From positions 145,466-209,465 of the forward strand of contig NZ_SLWR01000014.1 in the NCBI RefSeq assembly GCF_004345665.1: DNA of 64,000 nt, given 5' to 3'. Positions 42,990-51,820 of this stretch are shown here, piece after piece. This DNA comes from Kribbella antiqua (GTDB lineage: Bacteria > Actinomycetota > Actinomycetes > Propionibacteriales > Kribbellaceae). The translations under genes and the position numbers were made by a program. The notes under the pieces were generated by a model. That model was not told where the DNA came from, made no database searches, and saw nothing but the letters and a program-made list of their open reading frames with translations. Position 1 is the stretch's first letter. Each line of letters opens with the position of its first letter.

Positions 42990-45839
42990 CTAGGTAAACG
43001 GCTGGTCAGTCGCATCACCGCTCCACTTGGCCAGCTCATTGCGGCTATCCACGGTGTCGGGGTGCTCAGGACCCAGCGATCGTTCTTGGGCTGCGAGCAC
43101 CCTGGCTAGTTGCTCCTTGGCAGCGTCCCAGTCGCCCGCCTTGTAGGCGCAATGAGCGAGGGCCTCTCGTATGCCCAGGGTGTCGGGGTGCTCGGGACCC
43201 TGCAACTGTTCTCGGATCGGCAGCAGCTCGGTTAACTGGTTCTGGGCAAGCACAAGGTCACCAAGCCTGATGTTCCATATGGCAATGTTCGTGCGGGTGA
43301 TCAGGGTCTCGGGGTGGCTTGCACCCTGCACTGCCTCTTGGACCGGTAACAGTTCTGTCAGCTGGTCGCGGGCCGCGGCGGGGTCACCTGCGTAACCGGT
43401 CCAGATGGCGAGGCCTTGCCGGCAGCGCAATGTATCGGGGTGCTTTGGGCCGACCAACTGCAGAGAGGTATTCAGCAATTCAGCGAATCGATCACGGGCC
43501 GCCTCTGAGTCACCCGCCCAACCTGTCCAGGTAGCGAGGTTGCCGCGAGTGCCCCGGGTGTCGGGGTGCTCATTGCCCAGCACCCTTTCCCGAATCGGCA
43601 GCAGTTCGGCGAATTGGTCCCGCGCCGCGACCGGATCACCCGCCTGGCCGGTCCATGACGCAAGGTCGTTGCGGGTGGTCAGGGTGTCCGGGTGCTCGGG
43701 ACCCAGCACCCGTTCCCGGATTGGCAGCAGCTCGGCGAACTGGTCTCGCGCCGCGCTGGCGTCACCCCCTCGGCCGGTCCAAAGAGCAAGGTCGTTGCGG
43801 GTGGTCAGGGTGTCTGGATGCTCGGGACCCAGCACACGCTGCCGAATCGGCAGCAGCTCGGCGAGCTCGTCTCGGGCCCCCGCCGGATCACCCGCCTGAC
43901 CGCGCCACTCAGCCAGATGGTTGCGGGTGGTCAGGGTGTCTGGATGGTCGGGACCCAGCACACGATGCCGGATTGGCAGCAGCTCGGCGAACTGGTCCCG
44001 CGCCGACTGCCAATCACCCGCCTGCCCGGTGCACAAGGCAAGGTTGTCCCTCGCCTGGAGCGTGGACGGATGTTCCGCACCCAGCAGCTGTGACGTGATG
44101 TCGCGGATAGTTTGACTGTCGGACAGGGCGAGCGTGTACAGACCGCTGTGGGACAGGTACTGCGTTCCCCGAAGTGCCGCATGGGTCGCGTTGGCGATAG
44201 TTTGCAGGTCAGGATCCGACGTGGCCGCGGCCAGCTTCAGCATGTGCACAGTGTGAGGCATGAGGTTGTGCCAAGTAGGCCAAGCGGCAGGGTCGGCAAC
44301 TTCGCCAACACGAGAACTGGACGTGGCGAGCTCGAGTAGTTGGGCTGCCAGTGCGATTGTCGGTCGGAGCTGCGGCGTGCCGCGGAGGTGATGCAAGCTC
44401 ACGTCCCGGATAAGCAAATGCAGACGAATCGTGGGGATAGCCCCTGCTGCTGCGGCCGGCTCGATCCCGGAGTCGTTCCCGAGATTGATGAGCCCCAGTG
44501 CGTCCAGGCCATGCAACACGCGGCGAAGGTGGGCGGCTTCGATCCCGCTAAACAATGGTGATGCCGCGAGAACATCCGGATCTAGAAGTTGATGGTGGGG
44601 TATCGGGGCATCGGCAAACAAGGCTAGGAGTCGCAGCAGGGTCCGAGCCGACCGGAGTCCACGATCTGCCAGGAGCTCGAGCGATAGTTCCCATGTCTGG
44701 GCGATGACTCGGCGAGGCTGTTCGCTCTGATCGCCGCGGTCGGGGAACAATGCCGCAAGGTTGCCTCGGTCGAGGGCATCCCGGTAGGCGGAAAAAGTGG
44801 TGATGCCGCCGGGCAGCGGGACGCGATTGGCGTCGGCGAGGTAGCGACCTGTGAGGGTCAGGGCAAGCGGTGACCCGCCGAGACGTATCGACAATCCCTT
44901 TGCGTCGTTGTGGCTTCCAGCATGACTCGGGACATGGTCGAGCAGCACGTCGGCGCCGTCGACTGGTGACAGCGGCTCAACCAGATGCAGCTGGCACCAC
45001 TCGCCCCAGGTGGCGGGATCGCCCTCACGGCTCGTTACGAGAATCGCTCCACGCTTGGTGTTGACTGGGCGGAGCCATCCCCGCTGATAGGCGACCGGCT
45101 CATCATGAGGAGCGAGCATGCGCGAATCGTCAGCGTTGTCGATCACCAACAGCCATCGGTCCGGATATGCAGTTAGTCGCCGCCACAGGACGTCGGGGGC
45201 ATTCTCGACCCACTCGCGCTCGAGTTCCTGAACGGTCGCGCCGAGCCTGCGAGCTAACTGCCTCATTCCCGTCTGAAGTTCAGTCTCTTCAGCCGCCGAG
45301 ATCCACCACACCGAAACCTCGCGCCGTTCCGCCAAGATCGCTACCTGCTGAGCGACGGTCGTCTTACCCTCGCCGCCCCTGCCATACAGAATCCGAACCC
45401 GGGCCCGTATACGGTGCCCGCGCCATTTGTGCAGCAGCAACAATTCTGAAACCAGCTCACCGCGGCCGCGCACCGGCTTCACAGTTCCGACCGCCGGCAC
45501 TGCCAATGACGCCATCCCCGCCACGGGCGCGACCACCGGCCCAGTTGCGACCTGCTCGGCAGGCGACTGAAACGACCTCGATTGCCACCGCAAGCCGATC
45601 GCCGACAACACCAGCGAGGCGAACCCTACCGCCAACGAGACCGGGCTACTGAGCTGATCCCGCGTCTCCACGGAAGCACCGAAATACTCCTCGACGGCCC
45701 CAACCAGGATCGGGGACAGCCAACGCGCAGAGATCAGCAACACTCCGGCAACGGCCAGCACGTACCACGGCCACCGCCTCTTCAGCACTCGCCGGGTGCC
45801 ACGCCTCAAGCGCTTGACCACCCACCGCCAGCGTGTCAT
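42990..45839 (-). CDS. Membrane-anchored STAND NTPase with 42-residue TPR repeats
   Basis: A 949-residue protein. Two N-terminal membrane helices (about 24-42 and 65-84) anchor it. A STAND/NB-ARC NTPase follows, with Walker A YGRGGEGKTTVAQQ near residues 152-165, Walker B WLLVIDNADD near 229-238, GAILVTSREGD as sensor, and GGSPLALTLTGRYL as the GxP motif. From about residue 586 come eight 42-residue kinesin-light-chain-type TPRs plus a partial ninth (LGPEHPDTLTTRNDLA type). Such proteins are signal-sensing oligomerising ATPases, and some STAND NTPases serve in phage defence, but no effector domain is seen here. The ATG at 45839 has GAGG close upstream. The stop lies next to the broken 5' side of the ligase relic. 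Confidence 0.88.
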   Translation of the reverse strand: MTRWRWVVKRLRRGTRRVLKRRWPWYVLAVAGVLLISARWLSPILVGAVEEYFGASVETRDQLSSPVSLAVGFASLVLSAIGLRWQSRSFQSPAEQVATGPVVAPVAGMASLAVPAVGTVKPVRGRGELVSELLLLHKWRGHRIRARVRILYGRGGEGKTTVAQQVAILAERREVSVWWISAAEETELQTGMRQLARRLGATVQELEREWVENAPDVLWRRLTAYPDRWLLVIDNADDSRMLAPHDEPVAYQRGWLRPVNTKRGAILVTSREGDPATWGEWCQLHLVEPLSPVDGADVLLDHVPSHAGSHNDAKGLSIRLGGSPLALTLTGRYLADANRVPLPGGITTFSAYRDALDRGNLAALFPDRGDQSEQPRRVIAQTWELSLELLADRGLRSARTLLRLLALFADAPIPHHQLLDPDVLAASPLFSGIEAAHLRRVLHGLDALGLINLGNDSGIEPAAAAGAIPTIRLHLLIRDVSLHHLRGTPQLRPTIALAAQLLELATSSSRVGEVADPAAWPTWHNLMPHTVHMLKLAAATSDPDLQTIANATHAALRGTQYLSHSGLYTLALSDSQTIRDITSQLLGAEHPSTLQARDNLALCTGQAGDWQSARDQFAELLPIRHRVLGPDHPDTLTTRNHLAEWRGQAGDPAGARDELAELLPIRQRVLGPEHPDTLTTRNDLALWTGRGGDASAARDQFAELLPIRERVLGPEHPDTLTTRNDLASWTGQAGDPVAARDQFAELLPIRERVLGNEHPDTRGTRGNLATWTGWAGDSEAARDRFAELLNTSLQLVGPKHPDTLRCRQGLAIWTGYAGDPAAARDQLTELLPVQEAVQGASHPETLITRTNIAIWNIRLGDLVLAQNQLTELLPIREQLQGPEHPDTLGIREALAHCAYKAGDWDAAKEQLARVLAAQERSLGPEHPDTVDSRNELAKWSGDATDQPFT
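42993..44084 (-). repeat. Tandem 126-bp coding repeats (TPR array)
   Basis: Eight full units and one partial unit of 126 bases encode the TPRs of the STAND protein. The units nearest the middle (about 43560-43950) are the most alike, sharing HPDTLTTRN and ARDQFAELLPIR, which suggests recent copy-number change by slippage or unequal exchange. Outer units are more diverged. Confidence 0.85.
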
Positions 45840-46097
45840 TGCCTCACCAGCTGACCTAACAGGCTCAGGCGGCCTAGGGGAGACTTCCCATCTGTGGTTG
45901 CCTTCACCGCCGATGCCCTCCTAGTCCCCCACTATCAGCATCGCGCACGGCACCCGTGCGTTACGTCTCTCAAGCAACAGCGCGGCTGACGCAGAATGAA
46001 GCCAACGTTCGCTGTCGGGCTCAGGCGAGCCTGAGAGCTAGGGCCTTACATCGGGCTCCTGTTCGCTCGACCAGCACGCCTAGGAGTCCGTCGGCGA
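45840..46097. other. Spacer upstream of the STAND gene
   Basis: About 260 bases with no recognised gene. It probably holds the STAND gene promoter. No ligase sequence that would continue the broken 5' end was found here. Confidence 0.4.
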
Positions 46098-46480
46098 TCA
46101 ACCCGAACCGCCCGGTCGGACGAGTCCGGTCTCATAGGCGAGCACTACGGCCTGCACCCGGGTACGGGTACCGAGCTTGGCGAGGTCTCGGTTCACATGC
46201 GTCTTCATGGTCGTCTCCGCGACCCTGAGATCCGCCGCGATTTCATTGTTGGACAGGCCACGCGCGATGAGTTCGAACACGTCGAGCTCGCGATCCGTCA
46301 GGCGTCGCAACGCGTCCGGCAGGCCATCGAAGGGGGCGGTCGGTGTACATATTCCTCGATCAGCCGTCGGGTCAACGACGGCGCCAGCAACGATTCGCCT
46401 GCTGCGACGGTCTCGATCCCTGCGGCGAGCCGGTCTGGCGGCGTCGCCTTCGTAGGAATCCCGCGGCATCCCGGCTGCAC
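46098..46480 (-). pseudogene. NarL-type response regulator, C-terminal fragment with frameshift
   Basis: One minus frame reads TPPDRLAAGIETVAAGESLL and LAPSLTRRLIEEYV, the end of a NarL receiver domain and its linker. After a frameshift near 46340 another frame reads LTDRELDVFELIARGLSNNE, then ETTMKTHVNRDLAKLGTRTR and QAVVLAYETGLV, the LuxR-type HTH. The phospho-acceptor part of the receiver is missing. It is divergent from the second LAL gene, 120 bases away. Confidence 0.85.
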
Positions 46481-46599
46481 AATGGGGCTCTACACGCAGA
46501 TGCTTTGGCGCGACGACGTTGAGCACTCGAGTCCCGTAGATAGCGCCCGAGGAGCAGAACCGCATCCTGCTCCTGTGCCGCCTAGGCCTGTCGGCCCGG

Positions 46600-49386
46600 A
46601 TGCAGTCGGAGTACTCTCGACCGGTGGTACCCAGCCGTTCGAGCGCCGGACTGATTGGGCGGCGAGACGAGTGTCGAGCCCTCGACGACTTCTTGGGCGG
46701 CGTCAGGGCGGGGCGCAGTGCTGCCCTGGTCCTGCGCGGTGACGCAGGGATCGGGAAGACCGAGCTGTTGAAGTACCTCTTCGAGCGTTCCGCCGGATGC
46801 CGCATCGTGAGGGCTGCTGGCGTCCAGTCCGACATGGAGCTGTCCTACGCCGGCCTGCATCAGCTTTGTGCCCCACTGCTCACCGGTTTGGACCGCCTTC
46901 CGGAGCCTCAACGAGACGCGCTCGCCACGGCGTTCGGTCTGCGCACCGGGACCGAGCCCGACCGGTTCCTCGTCGGCCTGGCCGTTCTGAGCCTCCTCGC
47001 GGACGCTGGAGGGAAGCAGCCGTTGGTCTGCCTCATCGACGACGCGCAGTGGCTTGATAATGCATCGGCACTGACGCTGGCGTTCGTAGCCCGCCGGCTG
47101 CTCGCGGAATCGGTCATGCTTGTCTTCGCCGTCCGCGAACCCACACCCGAGAAGACTCTCGCCGGCCTCCCCGAGTTGCCTGTGAAGGGGCTGCATGACC
47201 GCGACTCACGAACGCTCCTCGACTCGGTCGTCACCGGTCCCCTCGACCAGCGGGTGCGCGACCGCATCGTTGCCGAGGCGCGCGGTAACCCGCTGGCCCT
47301 GCTCGAGCTACCCCGCGGGTGGACCGCAGCGGAGATGGCCGGCGGCTTCGGGGGTCTGCAGGCGCGGCCGTTGTCGGGCCAGATCGAGCGGGAATTCCTC
47401 CGCCGCGTGGAGTCGCTCCCGGCCGAGACGCGACACCTGATGGTCACTGCAGCCGCCGAACCGGTCGGCGACGGGAGGTTGTTGAGGCGGGCGGCCGATT
47501 TTCTGGGCATCGACGTGGACGCCGCCGCGTCCGACGCCTCGGAGCTGATGACGCTGGACAGCCGGGTGCGCTTCCGGCATCCGCTGGTGCGCTCGGCGGT
47601 GTACCGAGCGGCATCCTTGACGGACCGCCAGAATGCACATCGGGCGCTGGCGGAGTCGATCGATGCCGACGTCGATCCGGATCGCCGGGCGTGGCATCGT
47701 GCTCAGGCCGCGCCAGGCCCTGACGAGGATGTCGCCGTGGAACTCGAGCGTTCGGCAGAGCGGGCCCAGGCTCGTGGCGGTATCGCAGCGGTGGCCGCGT
47801 TCCTCGAGCGCGCGTCAGAGTTGACGCAAGATCCTGCCCGCCGCTCGCAGCGCGCGCTGGAAGCTGCCCAAGCGAAGTTCCGGGCTGGGGCGTTCGAGCC
47901 GGCGGCCGCTCTCCTCGCGACGGCGAGAGCCGGACAACCCGACGAGCTCACGCGCGCACGGATCGACGTGCTGCGTGCCGGGATCGCGTTCGCGCAGGGC
48001 CGCGGCAAGGAGGCCCCTCCGTTGCTGCTCGCCGCCGCTCGCCGGCTCGAGCAGCTCGACGTGGCGCTCGCTCGTGAGACCTACTTGGAAGCGGTCTCGG
48101 CGGTGATATTCGCCGGTCATCTGGCGCGCAGCCCCGGTTACCGGGAGGTGGGTGAGGCGGCGCGCGGGGCGCCGCCGCCGCTGCGGCTGCGCGCGCCCGA
48201 CAAGCTGCTGGATGGCCTTGCCGTGCGTCTCACGGACGGCTACGCCGCCTCGGTACCGATCATCGAGCGAGTCCTCACAGCGTTCTGTGACGAGGACGTT
48301 CCCGTCCAGGAGTCCCTACGGTGGCTTCTGCTTGCCGGGGTCATCGCGGCGGATCTCTGGGACCTCGAGCGCTGGCACACGGTCACAGCCCGTCACGTGA
48401 CGATCATTCGCGAGGCCGGCGCGCTCAGCGAGCTCCCGCTTGCACTCGACTCGTCGGCCGTCGTTCAGGTCTTCGCCGGCGACCTGGCGACGGCGGCGTC
48501 GGTGATCGAGGAGGTCAGAACGGTGAGTGCTGCGATCGGGACCAACCAGCCGCCCTTCGGGGCTCTCGCACTGGCTGCCGTTCGTGGCCACGAGCGCGAG
48601 GCACGCCCGCTGATCGACGCCACGATCAGCGGGGCCGGGCAGCATGGTCAGGGACTCGGGGTTACCGTCGCACACTGCCATGACGCGGTGCTCTGCAACG
48701 GTCTCGCCCGATACGAGGACGCAGTGACCGCGGCCCAAGCGGCAGCCAGATACCAGCAGGAGTTCGGCGCGCCGCAGTGGGCCTTGGCCGAGCTGGTCGA
48801 GGCGGCCAGACGGAGCGGCGCGTCCGAGCTGGCGTCCGGCGCACTCGAGCAGCTCTCGGAGGTAACACAGGCCAGCGGCACCGACTGGGCGCTCGGTGTC
48901 GAGGCGCGCTCGCGTGCGCTGCTGAGCGAGGGCGTCGCTGCGGAGAGCCTCTACCGTGAGGCGATCGAGCGACTCGCCCGGACCGACGTCCGCGTACACC
49001 TGGCGCGCGCGCATCTCTTGTACGGCGAGTGGCTGCGGGGGGAGAACCGTCTCGTCGACGCTCGTGCACAGCTGGACATCGCCCACGAGATGCTGAGCCG
49101 GTTCGGGGCAGACGCGTTCGCCGAACGCGCGCGTCGCGCGCTAGGGACCACCGGAGCGAAGGTGCGCAAACGCACCGTCGCGACTTACACGGCCCTCACT
49201 GCTCAGGAGGCGCAGATCGCTCGTCTGGCCGGCGATGGGCTGACCAACTCCGAGATCGGCGCCAGGTTGTTTCTCAGCCCGCACACGGTCGACTGGCACC
49301 TCCGCAAGGTGTTCTCGAAGCTCGGCATCGCCTCCCGCAGGCAGATCCCGGCCATGCTGCCCCATGGCGCGGCGACCTCGGCCTAG
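46600..49386 (+). CDS. LAL-family LuxR regulator with N-terminal ATPase (copy 2)
   Basis: A 928-residue LAL regulator built like the one at 20.1 kb. Walker A GDAGIGKTELLKYL lies near residue 48, Walker B LVCLIDDAQWLDNAS near 145, then the helical repeat region and a C-terminal HTH (LTAQEAQIARLAGDGLTNSE, SPHTVDWHLRKVFSKL). The two share long blocks such as MELxxAxLHQLCAPLL and FVARRLLAES. The start may be ATG 46600 or GTG 46621, and no strong ribosome site decides. The neighbours upstream are relics, and no clear target operon lies downstream. Confidence 0.9.
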   Translation: MQSEYSRPVVPSRSSAGLIGRRDECRALDDFLGGVRAGRSAALVLRGDAGIGKTELLKYLFERSAGCRIVRAAGVQSDMELSYAGLHQLCAPLLTGLDRLPEPQRDALATAFGLRTGTEPDRFLVGLAVLSLLADAGGKQPLVCLIDDAQWLDNASALTLAFVARRLLAESVMLVFAVREPTPEKTLAGLPELPVKGLHDRDSRTLLDSVVTGPLDQRVRDRIVAEARGNPLALLELPRGWTAAEMAGGFGGLQARPLSGQIEREFLRRVESLPAETRHLMVTAAAEPVGDGRLLRRAADFLGIDVDAAASDASELMTLDSRVRFRHPLVRSAVYRAASLTDRQNAHRALAESIDADVDPDRRAWHRAQAAPGPDEDVAVELERSAERAQARGGIAAVAAFLERASELTQDPARRSQRALEAAQAKFRAGAFEPAAALLATARAGQPDELTRARIDVLRAGIAFAQGRGKEAPPLLLAAARRLEQLDVALARETYLEAVSAVIFAGHLARSPGYREVGEAARGAPPPLRLRAPDKLLDGLAVRLTDGYAASVPIIERVLTAFCDEDVPVQESLRWLLLAGVIAADLWDLERWHTVTARHVTIIREAGALSELPLALDSSAVVQVFAGDLATAASVIEEVRTVSAAIGTNQPPFGALALAAVRGHEREARPLIDATISGAGQHGQGLGVTVAHCHDAVLCNGLARYEDAVTAAQAAARYQQEFGAPQWALAELVEAARRSGASELASGALEQLSEVTQASGTDWALGVEARSRALLSEGVAAESLYREAIERLARTDVRVHLARAHLLYGEWLRGENRLVDARAQLDIAHEMLSRFGADAFAERARRALGTTGAKVRKRTVATYTALTAQEAQIARLAGDGLTNSEIGARLFLSPHTVDWHLRKVFSKLGIASRRQIPAMLPHGAATSA

Positions 49387-50099
49387 GGTCGCGGATCAGG
49401 AGGACACGCGGCAGGCGCCGCGCGTCCTCCTGTTTCCCCAGATTGGCACTGCGGCCGCCCGGCCCATGTCCGCCATCACACTCGACCGAGGGTGAGGAGA
49501 TTCGGCGGCTCGGCGGCGGACTGACGTGAGTGGACTAAGGCGCAGCCGTAGCCGACGTGCTGGCGGCCGTCATCCGGTTCCAGGCCTGGTCCCGCCACAC
49601 GGTCCATCCAGGGACGATCCTGTTCACCGGCGCCGTCAACCAGAACGTCAGATGCTCTGGGTCCTGGCTCGCGCCCCACGAGTACGCCGTGGGGGTCGTC
49701 AACAAATGGTCCTTTCTCGCCCCCAGCGGTCGGCTCGCCGGGGCGATCAGCATCGGCACGCGGCGAGCTGTCGGCTCGATCCGGACCGGTCGGAGCAGAC
49801 CTTCGATTTCGGTGACGAGCCGCGCGCCTCCTAGTCATCCGCGCCGGCGCATAACCTCGGGTGCGTGAGCCGCTGCGGCACGTCGCGGCTCGCAACGCCG
49901 TCCCCACGGCCGCGAAGGAGCAGGTGATCTGCGCTCCAGCGCAGCGACCAAGGCACAGCGCAAACCTACGCTGGCCGCCTGGCTGGCCAATCGGCGACGG
50001 ATTCCGTTCTCGATCTCGGACAAGTTGGCTCCTCGACAGAGCAGCCCGTCGCCCCTGCATCTTGTCGTCGAGATACGCGCCAGGCTGTGGCGGAATCGG
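49387..50099. other. 713-base gap with one unassigned fragment
   Basis: No complete gene is recognised. On the minus strand, about 49535-49846, an open stretch without a credible start reads RKDHLLTTPTAYSWGASQDP and EHLTFWLTAPVNRIVPGWTV. It looks like protein sequence (aromatic-rich, possibly SMI1/KNR4-like) but it cannot be assigned. The rest holds only short overlapping frames. Confidence 0.4.
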
Positions 50100-50474
50100 T
50101 CAGAAGATGTAGAAGCCAGTGACCGCGGTGGGAAGGATGCCGAGCAGGAGCCAGGCCGAACGTGGTGTGCGCTGGAAGATGAGGAGGATTCCGACGACCG
50201 TCAGCAGGCCGATCACGCCGGACATGATCCACAGGCCGACACCCCGGCCGAAGTCGGCGGCGGCGACACCGATGCTGTAGACGGCCAGCGTGATGGCGGG
50301 GACGCTGCCGACGTGGAAAAGGATGGCAGAGACGACCCAGCGCTGGACGGTCTCGATGTTCATCGGCCGGACATACCGCTGGCGTCGTACACCGCGTCGT
50401 CCTTGGCGGGGGTGAGACGGCACAGGCTCGCCCGTGGCCGCTCCCTGTCGACCGGCATCTGTCACTCCCGGCAT
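50100..50474 (-). CDS. Small three-helix membrane protein
   Basis: A 124-residue protein with a polar, arginine-rich N-terminus of about 40 residues and three hydrophobic helices (RWVVSAILFHVGSVPAITLA, GLWIMSGVIGLLTVVGILLI, WLLLGILPTAVTGFYIF). No family is recognised. ATG at 50474 is preferred since GGAGG lies four bases upstream. A second ATG 37 codons later (MNIETVQRW) would give an 87-residue form. It is divergent from a MarR/OhrR gene across 63 AT-rich bases with repeat motifs, so it is the probable target. Confidence 0.7.
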   Translation of the reverse strand: MPGVTDAGRQGAATGEPVPSHPRQGRRGVRRQRYVRPMNIETVQRWVVSAILFHVGSVPAITLAVYSIGVAAADFGRGVGLWIMSGVIGLLTVVGILLIFQRTPRSAWLLLGILPTAVTGFYIF

Positions 50475-50491
50475 CGCTCCTCCAGATTTAG

Positions 50492-50533
50492 TTAGTGTAC
50501 TAATCATCAGTGTACACAAGATCGCTACACTAA
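50492..50533. promoter_or_regulatory. Repeated TAGTGTA/TACACTA boxes, candidate MarR operator
   Basis: The spacer between the divergent starts contains TTAGTGTACTAA (50492-50503), GTGTACAC (50510-50517, a perfect palindrome) and TACACTAA (50526-50533). The shared GTGTAC core appears in three closely spaced sites, one of them 4 bases before the marR-like ATG. Base composition is far more AT-rich than the surroundings. Confidence 0.65.
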
Positions 50534-50537
50534 GCAC

Positions 50538-51011
50538 ATGGCAAGGCCCAAGATCGCGCAGGTAGACAACCCGCTGTCGCTCGATCATCAGGTCTGCTTC
50601 GCTCTGGCAGTCGCCTCGCGAAGCGTGATCGCGCTGTACCGGCCGGTCCTCGAGCCGATGGGGCTCACACACCCGCAGTACCTGGTGATGCTGGCGCTCT
50701 GGGAATTCGAGCCGGTATCGGTCAAGGACCTGTCCGGGATGCTCCAACTCGAGCCCGCAACACTGTCTCCCCTGCTCAAACGGCTCGAAACCGCCGGGCT
50801 ACTGCGCCGGGACCGCTCCACCGAGGACGAACGCTCACTCGCCGTCTCCCTCACCGAAAGAGGCCGCGCTCTCCGCGAGGAGGCACTCAAGGTGCCCCCT
50901 GCGATTGTCGAACGACTAGGCATGGACGTCGACGAACTGATGGACATCCATGCCCGCCTGACCAAAGTTATCGCCGCAGCCAAGGACCCCAACGGCCCCG
51001 ACCACTCGTGA
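50538..51011 (+). CDS. MarR-family regulator, OhrR-like
   Basis: A 157-residue winged-helix regulator. SLDHQVCFALAVASRS contains a cysteine at residue 20, where OhrR proteins hold the peroxide-reactive cysteine, and YRPVLEPMGLTHPQYLVMLA is the OhrR-type continuation. The HTH and wing are VKDLSGMLQLEPATLSPLLK and DRSTEDERSLAVSLTERG. It may sense organic hydroperoxides or hypochlorite, but no ohr gene is adjacent: the divergent gene encodes a small membrane protein. The repeat boxes upstream are likely its operator. Confidence 0.88.
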   Translation: MARPKIAQVDNPLSLDHQVCFALAVASRSVIALYRPVLEPMGLTHPQYLVMLALWEFEPVSVKDLSGMLQLEPATLSPLLKRLETAGLLRRDRSTEDERSLAVSLTERGRALREEALKVPPAIVERLGMDVDELMDIHARLTKVIAAAKDPNGPDHS

Positions 51012-51142
51012 CCCGACGCGGACACACCTCGACGGCTGGATCAACAGAGCCCGTCGAGCTGCCGGAGAAAGTTCAGAGGCCTTCTCGTCTGCCACAGTGA
51101 TCAGGTGGCGGCAACGGACGAGGCAGATTGCGACGGGCGATC

Positions 51143-51463
51143 TCAACCGTTGCTGACGCGTTCGCCATGCTCGCGATCGGCGGCCGCCCCTTCGGCGTTA
51201 CCTCCCCCTGTAGGGGACTCTGACTGATCCATTACGCGCCGCCCGTGCTTCAGGGCACGGCGCTCGACCTCGGAAAGCCCTCCCCACACACCGGCGTCCT
51301 GGCCGGTACGTACGGCCCAGTCCAAACAGGCGTCGGCCACTTCACACTGCCGGCATACCATCTTTGCGGCCTCGATCTGCTGCAGTGCTGGGCCGGTGGT
51401 TCCAACGGGAAAGAAGAGCTCGGGGTCCTCGCTCCGACATGCACCTCTGAGCAGCCACCTCAC
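51143..51463 (-). CDS. WhiB-family iron-sulfur regulator
   Basis: A 106-residue WhiB-like protein. The four cluster cysteines are at residues 9, 37, 40 and 46 (CRSEDPELFFP, then CRQCEVADAC), followed by the GVWGG turn and a basic C-terminal region (RRALKHGRR) that contacts DNA. GTG at 51463 is chosen: it gives the short N-terminus usual in the family and overlaps the stop of a 33-codon frame by GTGA, which implies translational coupling. A GTG at 51499 is the alternative. It should bind a [4Fe-4S] cluster and act with a sigma factor. Confidence 0.92.
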   Translation of the reverse strand: MRWLLRGACRSEDPELFFPVGTTGPALQQIEAAKMVCRQCEVADACLDWAVRTGQDAGVWGGLSEVERRALKHGRRVMDQSESPTGGGNAEGAAADREHGERVSNG

Positions 51464-51561
51464 GGCATCACGTCGGGATCTCTTGGATCGAGCGGCCACG
51501 GTTCGTGCTCCGGCTCGCCCTCGTTGACGATCCTCCGCTCCGTGACAGCGAGCTGGCGCAT
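51460..51561 (-). CDS. 33-codon leader coupled to whiB-like gene
   Basis: An ATG at 51561 with a perfect GGAGG six bases upstream opens a 33-residue peptide (MRQLAVTERRIVNEGEPEHE and on, ending PDVMP). Its TGA overlaps the whiB-like GTG by four bases, while that GTG has no ribosome site of its own. The peptide is acidic and proline-rich with no known domain. It is either a small protein co-made with WhiB or a leader that controls its translation. Confidence 0.6.
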   Translation of the reverse strand: MRQLAVTERRIVNEGEPEHEPWPLDPRDPDVMP

Positions 51562-51820
51562 CTCACACCTCCGGAGCGACCTGGTGGAACGGCAAGCCTG
51601 GCGCCGAGGTGCAAAGGGGCTCAAGACGCCAGGCCCGCCGGCATCGGGGGCTCTGTTGCGCAGCAGCGCAGCCGATGTCCTGTCGCTCGCCATCACTCGT
51701 GGTGCGCGTCGCCTCCGACGGGCCACGGCGCGTGCCCTGAGCGTCACGCCGACAGCCGTCAGTGCGGCAGGCGACACGGGTCGCTTCGGAACCCTTCTCG
51801 GATCACTCATTTACCGGTCC

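Noticed and set aside
42993..44084. Regular 126-base repeats that might suggest a CRISPR or satellite array
   Set aside because: The units are in frame within one long gene and encode TPRs. There are no unique spacers and no cas genes.
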